Assembly: GCA_030592025.1 (NCBI GenBank)
Contig: JAUUZX010000172.1
Span: 1 to 5,149, forward strand
Source of the DNA: a bacterium
GTDB taxonomy: Bacteria > Krumholzibacteriota > Krumholzibacteria > LZORAL124-64-63
Direction of reading: 5' to 3'
DNA: 5,149 nucleotides
Shown here: in pieces, positions 3,931-5,149 of the stretch
How positions within the stretch are numbered: the stretch's first letter is position 1
Layout of the letters: every line of letters starts with the position of its first letter
Notes under the pieces: model-generated
Databases searched by the model: none
What the model saw: only the letters and a program-made list of their open reading frames with translations
What the model was told of the DNA's origin: nothing
Position numbers and translations under genes: made by a program

Positions 3931-5149
3931 ACAGGAAACTCTGGGTCATCGACACCGATGACGATCCCGAGATCACCAGCCTCGGCGAGGTCTTTACGGA
4001 AGCGCCGACGCCGGCTCCGCCCCGTCCTTCCACCGTGAGGCATCATGCGCCGCCGCCCGCCTCCGCGAGGAAGCCGGCGCGACGCGTGGAGCACGGGCCA
4101 CGATTGCACTCTGCAATCCTTCTGTCGTTGGCCTACCTGCTGGGGCCGGTCTCCCTGCTGTTGACTTCCCGCGGCCGGCGCAGCGGCATGTGGACCGGGT
4201 TGGCCACGCTGTGTTCCGCCTCGACCCTCGTGGTGGTCGCCGGTTGGTGGGCGATGTTCCGTGGGCAGCTGCCCCCCGGCGTGCTGCCTGCCCTGATGAT
4301 CACCACCGTCGTGACCACGGTGGTGGCGGCGACGGTCTGGAGCCGGGGGCTGCACCTCCTGCTGACGTCGCACCGCTTCCCCCATAAGCCCTGGCCGGCG
4401 TGGTTGCAGAACCCGTGGTTCGCTCTCCTGGGCGGGCTCGTGGCGCCGGGTAGCTCGCTGGTCATCGCCCGTCGTCCGGCGGCGGCGGTCTGGTCCGCGT
4501 GGTTGACCTGGCCGGGCCTGCTGGCCGTGCTGCTGCTCGCGCCGATCCCCCTGGTCTGGCGTCATCGCGCTGCTTTCTCCACGGTGGGTGTGGGCCCCGA
4601 CCTGCTGGAGTACGGGTTCGTGGCGACCACGCTGATCGCTGTCGTGGGGATGCTGTACTGGGTCGCCCAGGCCCTCACCGGTGCGCGGGCGGTGGCCGCG
4701 CGCACCGGTCGTTGGCAGTCCACGCGGGGCGACTGGTCCGGGGTGGCCCTCGCCGCGGCCATCGTCGTGTTCATGGCGACGGCCCAGCCGTTGGTGGTGG
4801 CGACGGACCTGTCCCACTACGCGACGGTGATGTCGGACCAGGGCTACCGGGTGTTGCCCCTGGGCCTGAACGTGGCGGCGCAGCGACTCGACCCGGGCCA
4901 GATGGCCTACGCGCTGCAGAGCGCCGACCTCTTCGTGGCGCGGGGGGATGTGGTCACGGCCGACCTCGTGCGAGCGGACCTCGAACGGAAGTTGCGACCG
5001 TATCTGGGCGCCCTGGCCCGGGCCGAGGCGGCGCGGGCCCATGCCGCGTCGACGCCGAGCGGGCCGCCTCCGGCGTTGCACCCGTTCCGCGGCACGGAGC
5101 CCGAACCGCCGGTGGCCCTTGCCGCGGCGGTGCCCCGTCCCGTCGCCCC
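3921..5149 (+). CDS. Unrecognised polytopic membrane protein, 3'-truncated
   Basis: I do not recognise this protein; 409 full codons are present and the frame is still open at the window edge. Residues 1-28 form an acidic head (LWVIDTDDDPEITSLGEVF). Residues 29-60 are Pro/Ala/Arg/His-rich and probably disordered. About seven hydrophobic segments follow, near residues 63-82, 91-112, 119-140, 165-184, 190-213, 231-251 and 275-294. From about 295 the chain is soluble, with a charged Ala/Arg/Glu helix (345-378) that may be a coiled coil, then a Pro-rich stretch (378-409). There is no signal peptide. Arg-rich loops lie on both sides of segment 1, so topology is unclear. Segments 1 and 4 share a P-x-S-x-L-x3-R-x6-W pattern offset by exactly 100 residues, suggesting internal duplication. 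Third-position G/C use resembles the neighbours, with no sign of transfer. The gene is separated from mglBA by a terminator, so it is probably an independent unit. Confidence 0.8.
   Translation, partial: MTNDRKLWVIDTDDDPEITSLGEVFTEAPTPAPPRPSTVRHHAPPPASARKPARRVEHGPRLHSAILLSLAYLLGPVSLLLTSRGRRSGMWTGLATLCSASTLVVVAGWWAMFRGQLPPGVLPALMITTVVTTVVAATVWSRGLHLLLTSHRFPHKPWPAWLQNPWFALLGGLVAPGSSLVIARRPAAAVWSAWLTWPGLLAVLLLAPIPLVWRHRAAFSTVGVGPDLLEYGFVATTLIAVVGMLYWVAQALTGARAVAARTGRWQSTRGDWSGVALAAAIVVFMATAQPLVVATDLSHYATVMSDQGYRVLPLGLNVAAQRLDPGQMAYALQSADLFVARGDVVTADLVRADLERKLRPYLGALARAEAARAHAASTPSGPPPALHPFRGTEPEPPVALAAAVPRPVA

Noticed and set aside
2535..5081. 848-residue open frame on the - strand opposite mglB, mglA and the membrane protein gene
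   Set aside because: mglB (2637), mglA (3177) and the membrane protein gene (3921) all lie in the same forward frame, so one antisense frame stays stop-poor across all three in GC-rich DNA. Its translation is low-complexity, rich in Arg, Gly, His and Gln, with no family motif, and it runs through the terminator.

Overview
This is a GC-rich window (clearly well above 60% G+C by eye) from a bacterial chromosome. All six genes I can support are on the + strand and nothing convincing is encoded on the - strand. The set dnaX-ebfC-recR followed by mglB-mglA points to a Gram-negative-type lineage that carries the MglA/MglB polarity switch. Candidates are Myxococcota and other former deltaproteobacteria, Gemmatimonadota, or FCB-group candidate phyla such as Krumholzibacteria or Eisenbacteria. 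The sequence alone does not let me choose among these.

Layout: 1-1511 is the 3' part of dnaX (clamp loader tau subunit), cut by the window start. A 53-bp gap with a perfect hairpin leads to ebfC (1565-1888). recR (about 1891-2517) follows after 2 bp, so ebfC and recR are probably translationally coupled. This is the classic replication/recombination cluster. A 119-bp gap (2518-2636) holds a sigma-28-like promoter candidate. Next come mglB (2637-3134) and mglA (3177-3761), closed by a strong Rho-independent terminator at 3786-3816. After a further 104 bp of leader, a new transcription unit starts with an unrecognised polytopic membrane protein (3921 to beyond 5149).

How the genes work together: DnaX organises the replisome clamp loader. 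EbfC is a nucleoid-associated DNA-binding protein. RecR acts with RecO/RecF to load RecA at gaps. MglB (roadblock fold) and MglA (Ras-like GTPase) form a separate module that sets front-rear cell polarity in gliding bacteria, with MglB regulating nucleotide turnover on MglA. The sequence shows no direct functional link between the two modules beyond adjacency.

Most worth a second look: a RecR with alanine in place of the conserved Toprim glutamate; a correctly spaced sigma-28-like promoter before mglBA; and the unrecognised membrane protein, which has an apparent internal repeat of a Pro-Ser-Leu-Arg-Trp hairpin spaced by exactly 100 residues. I did not find a clearly novel multi-gene system. 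No RNA genes, CRISPR arrays, insertion sequences, attachment sites or origins were seen.
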